Origin: Halomonadaceae bacterium T82-2
GTDB lineage: Bacteria; Pseudomonadota; Gammaproteobacteria; Pseudomonadales; Halomonadaceae
Reading direction: 5' to 3'
DNA length: 64,000 nt
Assembly: GCA_001577635.1 (NCBI GenBank)
Contig: LSBP01000005.1
Location: 62,001 to 126,000 of the forward strand
A model generated the notes under the pieces. It ran no database searches and was not told the DNA's origin. It worked only from the letters and a program-made list of their open reading frames with translations. A program made the position numbers and the translations under genes. This document shows, piece by piece, positions 26,392 to 35,872 of this stretch; within the stretch, counting starts at the first letter, position 1, and each line of letters begins with the position of its first letter.

Positions 26392-28230
26392 ATGGCCGAA
26401 GCCCGTCCCGATGACACGCCCCCCGAAACGCTCGACCTCGGCAACAGCCACGCCGAGCCGCCCCGCCACCCGGTCGCCCCCTTCTCGCCTCTGGCCCTGC
26501 CGCCGCTGCCCGGGTACTACACGGCGCGGGCGCTGGACCGGGCCTTCAAGGCCAATCTGGCGCGGGTGACGCTGGGCATCAGCCCCGCGGGGCTGGCCAG
26601 CAGTTACGTCGAGTGGCTCAGCCATCTCGTGCTGTCGCCGGGCAAGCAGCTCGAGCTGCAGGAAAAGGCGATGCGCAAGTGGCTGCGCCTGGCGGTCCAC
26701 GCCGGCCAGCTGGCCTCGAAGGGCCCCACCGCGCCCTGCATCGAGCCGCTGTCCCAGGACCACCGCTTCGATGACCCGGCCTGGGGGCAGTGGCCCTACA
26801 CGCTGATCTATCAGGGCTTCCTGCTCAACCAGCAGTTCTGGCACAACGCCACCACCGACATCGACGGCCTCTCGCCCCACACCGAGCGGGTGGTGTCGTT
26901 CATCGCCCGGCAGATGCTCGACCGCTGGTCACCCTCCAACCTGCCGTGGATCAACCCCGAAATCACCCGTACCACCCTCGAACAGGGTGGCATGAACCTG
27001 GTGCGTGGCTGGCAGAATGCCGTCGAGGATGCCGAGCGCCGCTTCAGCACCCGGCCCCCGGTGGGTGCCGAGGACTTCCGCGTCGGCGAGAACCTGGCGA
27101 TCACCCCCGGCAAGGTGGTCTATCGCAACCACCTGATCGAGCTGATCCAGTACACCCCGACCACGAAAACCGTGAAGGCCGAACCCGTGCTGTTCGTGCC
27201 CGCCTGGATCATGAAGTACTACATCCTCGACCTGTCGTCGGACAACTCGCTGGTGCGCTACCTGGTCGACCAGGGACACACGGTGTTCATGATCTCCTGG
27301 CGCAATCCGACCTCGGCGGATCGCGACCTGAGCATGGAGGACTACCGGCGCCTGGGGCCGATGGCCGCGCTGGACGTGATCGGCGCCATCGTGCCCGAGC
27401 GGCGTGTGCATGCGGTGGGCTACTGCCTGGGCGGCACCCTGATGTCGATCGCCGCGGCGGCGATGGCCCGCGACGGCGACGAGCGGCTGGCCTCGCTGAC
27501 CACCCTGGCCACCCAGGTCGACTTCACCGAGGCCGGCGAGCTGATGCTGTTCATCAGCGACAGCGAGGTCGCCTACCTCGAGAACATGATGTGGGACCAG
27601 GGCTACCTGGCCGGCGACCAGATGGCCGGCGCCTTCCAGCTGCTGCGCTCCAACGACCTGATCTGGTCGCGGGTGGTGCACGACTACCTGCTCGGCGAGC
27701 GCCAGCCGATGAGCGACCTGATGGCCTGGAACGCCGACCTCACCCGCATGCCCTACCGCATGCATTCGGAGTACCTGCGCCGGCTGTTCCTGGGCAACGA
27801 ACTGGCCGCCGGGCGCTACACGGTGGGCGGCCGGCCGGTGGCGATCAGCGACATCCGTGTGCCGATCTTCGCCGTGGGCACCCGCAAGGACCACGTCGCC
27901 CCCTGGCACTCGGTGTACAAGATCCATCTGCTGGGCGATGCCAGCGAGGTCACCTTCCTGCTCACCAGCGGCGGGCACAACGCCGGCATCATCAGCGAAC
28001 CCGGGCACCCGCACCGGCGCTACCAGATGCACACCTATCGCGACGACGAGCCCTACGTCGACCCGGACACCTGGCGGCAGACCGTCGCCACTCGGGAAGG
28101 CTCGTGGTGGCCGGCCTGGCAGGCCTGGCTGGCGGCACGCTCCACCGGTGACGTCGCTCCGCCGACCCTCGGCGCCGAGGGTTATCCACCGCTGGCCGAT
28201 GCCCCGGGCTGCTACGTCCGTCAGGCCTGA
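26392..28230 (+). CDS. phaC: Polyhydroxyalkanoate synthase (class I-like PhaC)
   Basis: 612 residues. The alpha/beta-hydrolase core contains the synthase lipase-like box GYCLGG with catalytic Cys345, Asp500 in TRKDHVAPW and His529 in SGGHNAGI. The N-terminal half has the PhaC_N region, with WINPEITRTTL and PAWIMKYYILDLSSDNSLV, which is typical of bacterial PHA synthases. It polymerises (R)-3-hydroxyacyl-CoA into granules. ATG at 26392 is chosen for GGAGACC just upstream and because the upstream extension is low in family character. A PhaZ-like gene and a patatin follow in a tight unit. Confidence 0.92.
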   Translation: MAEARPDDTPPETLDLGNSHAEPPRHPVAPFSPLALPPLPGYYTARALDRAFKANLARVTLGISPAGLASSYVEWLSHLVLSPGKQLELQEKAMRKWLRLAVHAGQLASKGPTAPCIEPLSQDHRFDDPAWGQWPYTLIYQGFLLNQQFWHNATTDIDGLSPHTERVVSFIARQMLDRWSPSNLPWINPEITRTTLEQGGMNLVRGWQNAVEDAERRFSTRPPVGAEDFRVGENLAITPGKVVYRNHLIELIQYTPTTKTVKAEPVLFVPAWIMKYYILDLSSDNSLVRYLVDQGHTVFMISWRNPTSADRDLSMEDYRRLGPMAALDVIGAIVPERRVHAVGYCLGGTLMSIAAAAMARDGDERLASLTTLATQVDFTEAGELMLFISDSEVAYLENMMWDQGYLAGDQMAGAFQLLRSNDLIWSRVVHDYLLGERQPMSDLMAWNADLTRMPYRMHSEYLRRLFLGNELAAGRYTVGGRPVAISDIRVPIFAVGTRKDHVAPWHSVYKIHLLGDASEVTFLLTSGGHNAGIISEPGHPHRRYQMHTYRDDEPYVDPDTWRQTVATREGSWWPAWQAWLAARSTGDVAPPTLGAEGYPPLADAPGCYVRQA

Positions 28231-28242
28231 TTACCGGGAAAC

Positions 28243-29382
28243 ATGATGACTCGATCCACCAAGACCAGCCACCACGCGCTCGCCGAGAACAGCGTTCCCC
28301 TCTTCTGGCCGTTCACTGCCGCGGCGACGCTGGCCGAGGAGGAGTGGCGACTGTTCAATGACAACCTCAAGTTCCTCGCCGAGACCGCGGCGATCGATCA
28401 CGGCCCGCCGCCGGAGTTCGTCACGCCGAATCGCCCGCGCCTGGTGTTGCACACCCTGACGCTGCGCGACTTCTCGCCCGACGAGGCCGACGCGGACGAG
28501 ACGCCCACCCTGGTCATCGCTCCCTACGCCGGCCACCACGCCACCATCGCCGACTACCAACCTGGCCAGAGCCTGGTCGAGACGCTGCTGGACAGCGGCC
28601 TGTCGCGAGTGCTGGTGACCGACTGGCACAGCGCCACGCCGGCAATGAAGGACTACGACATCGACATCTACCTGGCCGAACTCAACGTCTGCATCGACGA
28701 GCTGGGCGGCCGGGTCAATCTGGTCGGGCTGTGCCAGGGTGGCTGGATGGCGGCGATGTACGCCGCCCGCTACCCGTCCCGCGTCGCTACCCTGGTGCTG
28801 GCCGGTTCGCCGATCGACACCGCCGCCGGCGACGGCCCCATCAAGCGCATGGTCGAACAGCTGCCGCTCGCCTTCTACGAGCATCTGGTGGCGCTCGGCG
28901 ACGGGCTGATGCGCGGCGAGTTCATGCTCCAGGGCTGGAAGAACATGCACCCGGACAGGCAGTACATCGACAAGTACCTGGAGCTCTACGAGCACATCGA
29001 GGACCCCGTCTACCTGGCCAAGCAGGAGGCCTTCTCGCGCTGGTATGAAAATCCGCTCGATCTGCCCGGGCGCTGGTACCTGCAGGCGATCACCGAGCTG
29101 TTCAAGGAAAACCGCCTGGCCCGCGGCCGCTTCGTCGGGCTGGGCCGACGCCTGGCGCTCGCCGACGTCACCTGCCCCGCCTACCTGCTGGCCGGCGAGG
29201 AAGACGACATCACCACCCGCGAGCAGGTGTTCGCCGCCGAGACCCTGCTCGGCAGCGCCCCCGGCGCGGTGACCCGGGCACTCGCCCCGGGCGGCCACAT
29301 CGGCCTGTTCATGGGTCACCGCACGCTCAGCGAGTACTGGCCGCCGATCGCCCGCTGGATCGCCGCCGGCGGCACCTCATGA
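28243..29382 (+). CDS. PhaZ-like intracellular PHA depolymerase, Cys-nucleophile alpha/beta hydrolase
   Basis: 379 residues. The stretch TLVIAPYAGHHATIADYQP followed by RVLVTDWHSA resembles intracellular PHB depolymerases (PhaZ of Cupriavidus type). The nucleophile elbow is GLCQGGW with Cys164 in place of Ser, like the Cys nucleophile known for that family; GEEDDITT and APGGHIGLF provide the Asp and His. It starts 12 bp after phaC and overlaps the patatin start by 4 bp, so synthase and putative depolymerase are translated together. Whether it degrades PHA or edits the polymer is not shown. Confidence 0.75.
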   Translation: MMTRSTKTSHHALAENSVPLFWPFTAAATLAEEEWRLFNDNLKFLAETAAIDHGPPPEFVTPNRPRLVLHTLTLRDFSPDEADADETPTLVIAPYAGHHATIADYQPGQSLVETLLDSGLSRVLVTDWHSATPAMKDYDIDIYLAELNVCIDELGGRVNLVGLCQGGWMAAMYAARYPSRVATLVLAGSPIDTAAGDGPIKRMVEQLPLAFYEHLVALGDGLMRGEFMLQGWKNMHPDRQYIDKYLELYEHIEDPVYLAKQEAFSRWYENPLDLPGRWYLQAITELFKENRLARGRFVGLGRRLALADVTCPAYLLAGEEDDITTREQVFAAETLLGSAPGAVTRALAPGGHIGLFMGHRTLSEYWPPIARWIAAGGTS

Positions 29383-30413
29383 GCCGTCGCCTGACGGCGC
29401 TCGCCCTGCAGGGCGGCGGCGCGCTGGGTGCCTATGAGTTCGGCGTCCTCAAGGCGCTCCACGAACGTCAGGACTTCCGGCTGGACGCCGTCTCGGGCGT
29501 GTCGATCGGCGCCATTACCGCAGCGGTGCTGGTGGGCGCCCGTGGCGAGCCGATCACCACGCTGCAGGCAATGTGGGACCAGCTGTCGTTGACCCCGGCG
29601 CCGCTGGTGCCCGACACGCTCCAGGCCAACCAGGGCCTGTTCGGCAACCCGGCCATGTATCGGCTCGATCCTGCCTGGCTGACCGCGCCCTGGCTCGCCA
29701 CCCACGTCTATGACACCACACCACTACGCGAGTCGTTGGCACGCTGGATCGACCTGGAGCGCCTGAACGCCAGTCGTATCCGGGTGACCGTCACCGCGGT
29801 GGACGTGGAAAGCGGCGAGCTCGTCGAGTTCGACAACCGCCACGGCCTGATGCTGGAACATATCCTGGCCAGCGCCAGCCTGCCGCCCGGCTTCCCGGCG
29901 ACACGGCTCCACGGCCATGGCTACTGGGACGGTGGCCTGGTTTCCAATACCCCGCTGCGCTCGGCGATCGATGCCCTCGAATCACTGGCGCCCGGCGATG
30001 CCGAGGTACAGCGCGAGCTGATCGTCATCGATGCCTTCCGCCAACGAGCCCCGGCGCCCGAACAGTTCCTCGACGTCGTGGAGCGCGCGTTCGAGATCAA
30101 CTTCGCCAGCAAGCTCAAGCTGGACCTGAAGCTGCTGCGCCGGATCAACGACCTGATCGAGCTCGTCGAGGAGATGGAAGCCGCCCTGCCCGCGGACAGC
30201 CCGCTACGCCGGCGCTCCGCCTATCGCCGCCTGCTCGCCTACCGTCATATCGACCGGCTGTGGGTGATCGGCAATCATGATGCCAATGACGGCGGCGGGC
30301 CGGCCGACTTCTCTCCCGGAGCGATCCAGCGGCGCATCGCCAATGGCTATCGCGACGGCCGCCAGGCCCGAAGGCCCACGGCGTCGTCCCGCCGGCCCCG
30401 CCGAGCTGAATAG
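29379..30413 (+). CDS. Patatin-like phospholipase
   Basis: 344 residues. The oxyanion motif LALQGGGALGAYEFG, the nucleophile elbow GVSIG (Ser42) and the catalytic Asp of YWDGG (Asp184) are all present, so the enzyme should be active as a lipid acyl hydrolase. The start ATG overlaps the stop of the PhaZ-like gene (ATGA). Its place in the phaC operon suggests work on PHA granule surface lipids or release of acyl chains, but that is inference. The C-terminal 30 residues are basic and disordered-looking. Confidence 0.88.
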   Translation: MSRRLTALALQGGGALGAYEFGVLKALHERQDFRLDAVSGVSIGAITAAVLVGARGEPITTLQAMWDQLSLTPAPLVPDTLQANQGLFGNPAMYRLDPAWLTAPWLATHVYDTTPLRESLARWIDLERLNASRIRVTVTAVDVESGELVEFDNRHGLMLEHILASASLPPGFPATRLHGHGYWDGGLVSNTPLRSAIDALESLAPGDAEVQRELIVIDAFRQRAPAPEQFLDVVERAFEINFASKLKLDLKLLRRINDLIELVEEMEAALPADSPLRRRSAYRRLLAYRHIDRLWVIGNHDANDGGGPADFSPGAIQRRIANGYRDGRQARRPTASSRRPRRAE

Positions 30414-30586
30414 CCGCGACGGTCAGTCGGTTCTCGCTGCTCGTCCACAGCCGGCGTTCATGCACAGGAGCTGTGGAAAACTCTGTGAAAACCCCGCGGA
30501 CGCCTTGCGCCACCCCATGGCGTTCGCTGCCCTGCCACGATCGGGTAAAATTTGATCAATATCCTGACGCCGCCGGAGCTTCATCA

Positions 30587-32614
30587 TTGTCTACCCCGTC
30601 CAATTCGGCCCTGCCGCCCCTGACCGGTCTCGACACGCCCGCCCTCGACTGGCGCCGCGACGAGACCGACCGGCTCTCGCCACACTCGACCGCCTTCGAC
30701 GACGTCTACTTCTCGCGCCACGACGGCCGCGCCGAGACCGAGCATGTGTTCATCCGTGCCAATCGCCTGCCCGAACGATTCGCCGCCTGGCACGAGACGC
30801 GCCCCTTCGTGATCGGCGAGACCGGCTTCGGCACCGGGCTCAACGTGCTCTGTGCCTGGGCCTGCTTCACCGAGCATGCCCCGCCCGACGCACGACTGCA
30901 TATCGTCTCCACCGAGCGCTTTCCGCTGGCCCGCGACGACCTGGCCCGGGCACTGGCCGCCTGGCCCGGCCTCGCACCGCTGGCCGCCCGGCTGATCGCC
31001 CAGTGGCCCGAGCCGGTGCCCGGCGTGCACCGGCTGTGGCTGGACGCGCGCGTCGTGCTCGACCTGCACTTCGGCGACAGCACCGCGGCGCTTGCCCAGC
31101 TCGACGGGCGGGTGGACGCCTGGTTTCTGGATGGCTTCGCGCCCAGCAAGAACCCCGAAATGTGGCACCCGGCGCTGTTTACCGCCATGGCCGCGGCCAG
31201 CCGCCCGGGGGCGAGCGTGGCCACCTTCACCTGCGCGGGGGTGGTCAAGCGCGGCCTCGAGGCCGCGGGCTTCGTCTGGCGCAAGGTGCCCGGGTTCGGC
31301 CGCAAGCGCGAGATGCTCGTCGCCGAACTGGCCGACCCGCCGAGGGATTGCGCCCGCCGGGCCACGCCCTGGTTCCAGCCCCCCGCCCCCCGGAAGGCCG
31401 AGCACGTGGCGGTGATCGGCGCCGGGCTGGCGGGTGCCGGTGTCGCTCATGCCCTGGCCCGGCGCGGCGTGGCGGTGACATTGATCGACCGCGAGGGGCC
31501 GGCCGCCGGCGCCTCCGGCAATCGCCAGGGCGCGCTCTACGTCAAGCTCGCCGCCGAGACCAATCGGCAGAGCCGCTTCTATCTCGCCGGGCTGCTGCAC
31601 ACCCGGCGCTGGCTCGCCGCCCTCGATCCCGACCGCACCCTGTGGCAGGACTGCGGCGTGCTGCAGCGCGCCACCGGCGAGCGCGAGACACGGCGTCAGC
31701 GGCGCTTTCTCGACAATCATCCGCTGCCCGGGGCGGTGGTCACGGGGCTCGATGCCGAAGCCGCCAGCCGGGCCATCGGCTGGCCGCTGGAGACGGGCGG
31801 GCTGGACTATCCACAGGCGGGCTGGGTGGACCCGGCGGCGCTGTGCCGGCGGCTGGCCGACACGCCGGGCATCGCCTTCCGTCACGGCGAGGTGGCGACG
31901 CTGAACGCCGCGGATGACGGCTGGTCGCTGGGGTTCGCCGACGGCACCACTCTCGCGGCCGATCAGGTGGTGATCGCCACCGCCGCCGAGGGCACACGCC
32001 TGGCCCAGACCGCCGACCTGCCGTTGCAGGCGATTCGCGGCCAGGTCACCCACCTGACGCTGCCCGCGTCGGCACCGCGACCGCGCCAGGTGGTGTGTGC
32101 CGGCGGCTACCTGCCGCCGCCCGTGGGCGACGCCCTGACCTTCGGTGCCACCTTTCACCCCAACGTGGCCGACACGGCCGTGCGCGAGGCCGACCACGCC
32201 GCCAACCTGGCCGAACTGGAGCGCACCCTGCCGGGCTATGTCGCGGCGCTGCGCGAGGCCGGGATCGATCTCGACCCGGCGCGGCTGGAAGGCCGCGCGG
32301 CGGTGCGCGCCGCCAGCCCCGACAAGACGCCCTATGCCGGGCCGGTGCCCGATGCCGCGGCCTGGCGCCGCGACTATGCCGCATTGAGCAAGGATGCCCG
32401 GCGCCGGGTGCCGGAGACGCCCGGGCGGCATCATCCGGGGCTGTGGATCAGCGCCGCCCACGGCTCGCGGGGGCTGGCCAGCACGCCGCTGTGCGCCGAG
32501 CTGATCGCCTCGCGGATCTGCGACGAGCCGCTGCCGCTGCCCCGGGTACTGGCCGATCACCTGCATCCCGGGCGGCGGCTGATCGCCGAGCTGATTCGTG
32601 GCGCGGCCCGCTGA
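30587..32614 (+). CDS. mnmC: Bifunctional tRNA 5-methylaminomethyl-2-thiouridine synthase MnmC
   Basis: 675 residues in two parts. Residues 1-240 form the SAM methyltransferase domain (LDWRRDETDRLSPHSTAFDDVYFS, then FVIGETGFGTGLN and WFLDGFAPSKNPEMW). From about 265 there is an FAD oxidase domain (VAVIGAGLAGAGVAHALA) ending in ISAAHGSRGLASTPL. It completes mnm5s2U34 in tRNAs for Lys, Glu and Gln. The start is taken as TTG at 30587, with GGAG eight bases upstream and family-like sequence from there; no ATG fits. Convergent with the 3-hydroxybutyrate dehydrogenase gene. Confidence 0.93.
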   Translation: MSTPSNSALPPLTGLDTPALDWRRDETDRLSPHSTAFDDVYFSRHDGRAETEHVFIRANRLPERFAAWHETRPFVIGETGFGTGLNVLCAWACFTEHAPPDARLHIVSTERFPLARDDLARALAAWPGLAPLAARLIAQWPEPVPGVHRLWLDARVVLDLHFGDSTAALAQLDGRVDAWFLDGFAPSKNPEMWHPALFTAMAAASRPGASVATFTCAGVVKRGLEAAGFVWRKVPGFGRKREMLVAELADPPRDCARRATPWFQPPAPRKAEHVAVIGAGLAGAGVAHALARRGVAVTLIDREGPAAGASGNRQGALYVKLAAETNRQSRFYLAGLLHTRRWLAALDPDRTLWQDCGVLQRATGERETRRQRRFLDNHPLPGAVVTGLDAEAASRAIGWPLETGGLDYPQAGWVDPAALCRRLADTPGIAFRHGEVATLNAADDGWSLGFADGTTLAADQVVIATAAEGTRLAQTADLPLQAIRGQVTHLTLPASAPRPRQVVCAGGYLPPPVGDALTFGATFHPNVADTAVREADHAANLAELERTLPGYVAALREAGIDLDPARLEGRAAVRAASPDKTPYAGPVPDAAAWRRDYAALSKDARRRVPETPGRHHPGLWISAAHGSRGLASTPLCAELIASRICDEPLPLPRVLADHLHPGRRLIAELIRGAAR

Positions 32615-32641
32615 GACGGGCCGCCGGGGCAGGCGTGATGC

Positions 32642-33445
32642 CTACTGCATGAACCAGCCGTGGCTGACCACGATCGACTGGCCGGTCAGTGCGCTGGAGG
32701 GGAAGGTCGCCAGGTAGAGCGCCGTCTCGGCGACGTCCTCGACGGTGGTGAACTGCTTGTCGACGGTGTCCTTGAGGAACACCTTCTCGACCACCTCGTC
32801 CTCGCTCATGCCGTGCTCGCGGGCCTGGTCGGGAATCTGCTTCTCCACCAGCGGGGTCTTCACGTAGCCCGGGCAGATGGTGTTGGCGCGGATGCCGTAC
32901 TCGGCGCCCTCCTTGGCCATGGTCCGGCACAGGCCCAGCAGGCCATGCTTGGCGGTGACGTAGGGCGACTTCATCGCCGAGGCTTCATGGGAGTGCACCG
33001 AACCCATGTAGATCAGGCAGCCGCCGCCATCCTGGGTCATCATCTGGCGGAAGGCCGCACGGGTCGACAGGAAGCTGCCGTCGAGCTGGATATTGGTGAC
33101 CTTCTTCCAGTTATCGTAGGACAGCTTGTGGATCGGCTCGACATGCTGCGAGCCGGCGTTGGCGATCATCACGTCGAGCCGCCCGTAGGCGTCGATGGCC
33201 TCCTTGAAGGCGGCCTCGACCTGCTGCTCGTCGGTGACATCGGCGCCCACTCCCAGCGCCGTGCCGCCCTGTTCGGTCAGCTCGCGGGCCGTGGCCCGGG
33301 CCGCCTCGCGGTCGAGATCGAGGATCACCACCCGGGCGCCCTGCTCGGCGAACAGCGTGGCGATCTGCTTGCCGATGCCGCTGGCGGCGCCGGTGATCAA
33401 GGCGACCTGATTCTGGAGTCGATTCTGCGCGGGATGCGATGACAT
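32642..33445 (-). CDS. bdhA: 3-hydroxybutyrate dehydrogenase
   Basis: 267-residue short-chain dehydrogenase: TGAASGIGKQIA for NAD binding, DVTDEQQV, NAGSQHV, the Ser of MGSVHSHEAS and the YVTAKHG catalytic Tyr-Lys pair, and HGWFMQ at the C-terminus, which is typical of bacterial D-3-hydroxybutyrate dehydrogenases. It converts 3-hydroxybutyrate to acetoacetate, the step after PHB depolymerisation. AGGAG supports ATG at 33445. It follows a patatin gene (46 bp), together forming a PHB-mobilisation pair. Confidence 0.92.
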   Translation of the reverse strand: MSSHPAQNRLQNQVALITGAASGIGKQIATLFAEQGARVVILDLDREAARATARELTEQGGTALGVGADVTDEQQVEAAFKEAIDAYGRLDVMIANAGSQHVEPIHKLSYDNWKKVTNIQLDGSFLSTRAAFRQMMTQDGGGCLIYMGSVHSHEASAMKSPYVTAKHGLLGLCRTMAKEGAEYGIRANTICPGYVKTPLVEKQIPDQAREHGMSEDEVVEKVFLKDTVDKQFTTVEDVAETALYLATFPSSALTGQSIVVSHGWFMQ

Positions 33446-33491
33446 GCTGGCTTTTCTCCTCGGTTGATCCATCGGGACGCGGCCGGCCGCG

Positions 33492-34646
33492 TCACTCGAA
33501 CGGCACATCGGTCAGGTCCTCGAGGTGGCCGTCCAGATTGCTGCGATAGCTGCAGACGTTGGCGCCGATCTCGTCGCTGACCGGATCGCGCCGACAGGGG
33601 CAGATCGCCAGCGCGCCCTTCATGTCATGATACCCGGCGCGCCAGCGCTCCATGATAGTCGAATAGGAGAAGTCGATATCCTTCTGCGCGGTCTCCGCCT
33701 CGCGGGCCGGCGCCAATAGCCGCACGATGTTGACCGGTGACTGGCGGGCGAGCTCCAGCAGCGCGGCGACGTCATCGTCATCGCGGACGGCGTCGGGCAG
33801 ATGCTTGCCCAGCTTGCGCAACGCCTCGCGCAGACGATTGATTTCCTTGAGAAAGTGCAGATTGTGTCCGGCCCGGGTGGCGTACTGGATGTCCTTCTCG
33901 CGATGCATGGCATCGCTGATGGTCTCGGGCACCGGGCCGCGCGGACTCCACAGGTCGATCACGTAGCAGTTGATCGGCATGTCACTGCCCGGCCGTTCAC
34001 TCTCGAGCACGTAGTCGATCGGCGTGTTGGAACACAGGCCGCCGTCCCAGTAGGCCTCGCCGTCGATCCAGACCGGCGGGAAGGCCGGCGGCAACGCGCC
34101 GCTGGCCATCACGTGGCGTGCCGAGAGCGGCTCGTCGTGGCTGTCGAAGTAGCGCATCGCGCCGCGGCTGATGTTGACCGCACCGACGCTCAGCCGCTTG
34201 CCGTCCTGAAGGTTGCGGGTACCGAGCCGCTCGAAGTCGACCAGCGCCTCCAGGGTCCGCTCGAGCGGGGTGACGTCGTAGAAGCTCGGCGGCGTGCCCC
34301 ACCAGTTGTGGGTCAGCGGGATTTCCCAGGGCGGGCGCGGGTGAAAGAACCCCGGCACACCGGTGGTCAGCGCCAGGAACTTGGCCAGTTCGGTTTCGTA
34401 GTGCTCGAGCGCCACGCTGCTGCTCGACGACGGCTGGGCGACTCGGGTCCAGAAGTCCTCCAGCCGGGCGAGCACGTCGCGACGGCGGTTGCCGGCGATC
34501 AGCGCGGCGTTGATGGCACCGATCGAGGTGCCCACCACCCAGTCGGGCTCGATGTCGGCTTCGCTGAGCGCCTGATAGACACCCGCCTGATAGGCCCCCA
34601 GGGCGCCACCGCCCTGCAGTACCAGGATGTTCATGGGTCGTGACAT
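33492..34646 (-). CDS. Patatin-like phospholipase with DUF3734-type C-terminus
   Basis: 384 residues. ILVLQGGGALGAYQAG, GTSIG (Ser41) and YWDGG give the full patatin Ser-Asp dyad; the C-terminal part (from about 260) has a helical extension with KDIQYATRAGHNLHFLKEINRLR that marks the larger PHB-linked patatins. AGGGGGTG before ATG at 34646 fixes the start. Coupled with bdhA downstream, which suggests a role in polyhydroxybutyrate or lipid turnover. It is distinct from the shorter patatin at 29379. Confidence 0.88.
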   Translation of the reverse strand: MSRPMNILVLQGGGALGAYQAGVYQALSEADIEPDWVVGTSIGAINAALIAGNRRRDVLARLEDFWTRVAQPSSSSSVALEHYETELAKFLALTTGVPGFFHPRPPWEIPLTHNWWGTPPSFYDVTPLERTLEALVDFERLGTRNLQDGKRLSVGAVNISRGAMRYFDSHDEPLSARHVMASGALPPAFPPVWIDGEAYWDGGLCSNTPIDYVLESERPGSDMPINCYVIDLWSPRGPVPETISDAMHREKDIQYATRAGHNLHFLKEINRLREALRKLGKHLPDAVRDDDDVAALLELARQSPVNIVRLLAPAREAETAQKDIDFSYSTIMERWRAGYHDMKGALAICPCRRDPVSDEIGANVCSYRSNLDGHLEDLTDVPFE

Positions 34647-34852
34647 TTCACCCCCTGCGGCCCTTCGCGAGAGACTCTCGGATCGAGAGACACCTTCGAA
34701 TCGACCCCGCGACTCGCGATGCGTTCCGTCATGGCGACGGCCTCTCCCCTTCACTCTAGGGAGTCGCGTATTGCGCCGCAACATGCCGGCCCCGTCCTTC
34801 CCGCGTGATTGACGTCAAGACCGCGGGGACACGGCTGGGGTAGAGTCGCCCC

Positions 34853-35872
34853 ATGCACACGCCTACCGCTCGTCGTTCCTGTCCGCCTTTCCGCCCCCGG
34901 CCGCGCGCGAGCCGGGGCGTGTGGCGTCTCGTGCGGGTCGGCCTCGCGATGCTTCTTCTCGGCGGCTGTGGCGAGTCCGCACCGGGCCTGCCCGGCACCC
35001 TGGAGTGGGATCGCATCACCCTAGTGGCGGAGGTCTCGGAGCCCGTGCAGCGCTGGCGGGTCGCCGAGGGCGACCGGGTGACCGCCGGCCAGCCCCTGCT
35101 GACGCTGGACCCGCGACGCCTGGACGCCCGCCTGGCCCGGGCCGAGGGCGAACTCGACGGGGCCCGCGCCGCCCTGGCGGAAGCCCGGCAGGGGCCACGC
35201 CGCGAGACGATCGCCGCGGCCCGGGCGGATCTCGCCCGCGCCAGGGCTGCGCAGACGCTGGCCGAGGCTGACTACCGGCGCAGCCAGCGCCTGTTCCAGC
35301 GCCGGGCGCTGGCCACGGCCGAGCTGGATCAGGCCCTGGCCCTGCGTGACCAGCGCCGGGCCGAGGCCGACGCCCTCGCCGCCCGGCTCGAGGAACTGCT
35401 CCGCGGCGAGCGACCGGAACGCATCGCCGCCGCCGTCGCCGCGGTGGACGCCGCCCGGGCCCATGTCGACGACCTGCGGGTCGATCGCGACCGCCTGGTG
35501 GTCACCGCGCCCCGCGACGGCCGGGTCGACGACCTGCCCTTTCGCCCCGGCGACCAGCCGCCGGCGGGCGCCCCCCTGGTCAGCCTGCTGGTGGGCGAGG
35601 CCCCCTACGCGCGCTTCTACGTGCCCGCCGACCGGCGCGCGACGCTCGCCGTGGGCGACCCGGTCACGGTGCACGTCACGGGCATCGCGCGCCCCTTCGC
35701 CGCCCGCGTGGAGCGCCTGGCCCGCGAGCCGGCCTTCACGCCCTACTATGCCCTGGCGGGCGACGACGCCAGCCGCCTGGTCTACCTTGCCCGGGCGCGC
35801 CTGACCGATACGGCGGCAGAGCGGCTGGTGGCGGGCCTGCCGGTCCGCGTGGAGCTCGACGGTGAGCGCTGA
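34853..35872 (+). CDS. HlyD/YbhG-like membrane fusion lipoprotein
   Basis: 339 residues as called. A lipobox LLGGC (Cys39 from the ATG; Cys17 if the GTG at 34919 is used, which gives a more normal signal length) indicates lipidation. Next come a biotinyl-lipoyl-like strand pair (RVAEGDRVTAGQPLLTLDPRRLDARL), a long alpha-hairpin coiled coil (about 85-210) and the matching VTAPRDGRVDDLPFRPGD. It bridges an inner-membrane ABC exporter to an outer-membrane channel. It overlaps the ATPase gene by 11 bp. Confidence 0.85.
   Translation: MHTPTARRSCPPFRPRPRASRGVWRLVRVGLAMLLLGGCGESAPGLPGTLEWDRITLVAEVSEPVQRWRVAEGDRVTAGQPLLTLDPRRLDARLARAEGELDGARAALAEARQGPRRETIAAARADLARARAAQTLAEADYRRSQRLFQRRALATAELDQALALRDQRRAEADALAARLEELLRGERPERIAAAVAAVDAARAHVDDLRVDRDRLVVTAPRDGRVDDLPFRPGDQPPAGAPLVSLLVGEAPYARFYVPADRRATLAVGDPVTVHVTGIARPFAARVERLAREPAFTPYYALAGDDASRLVYLARARLTDTAAERLVAGLPVRVELDGER

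Noticed and set aside
30430..30500. DnaA-box-like TGTGGAAAA and GTCCACAG motifs upstream of mnmC, as an origin
   Set aside because: Only two imperfect boxes, no AT-rich unwinding region and no dnaA, gidA or parAB genes nearby.
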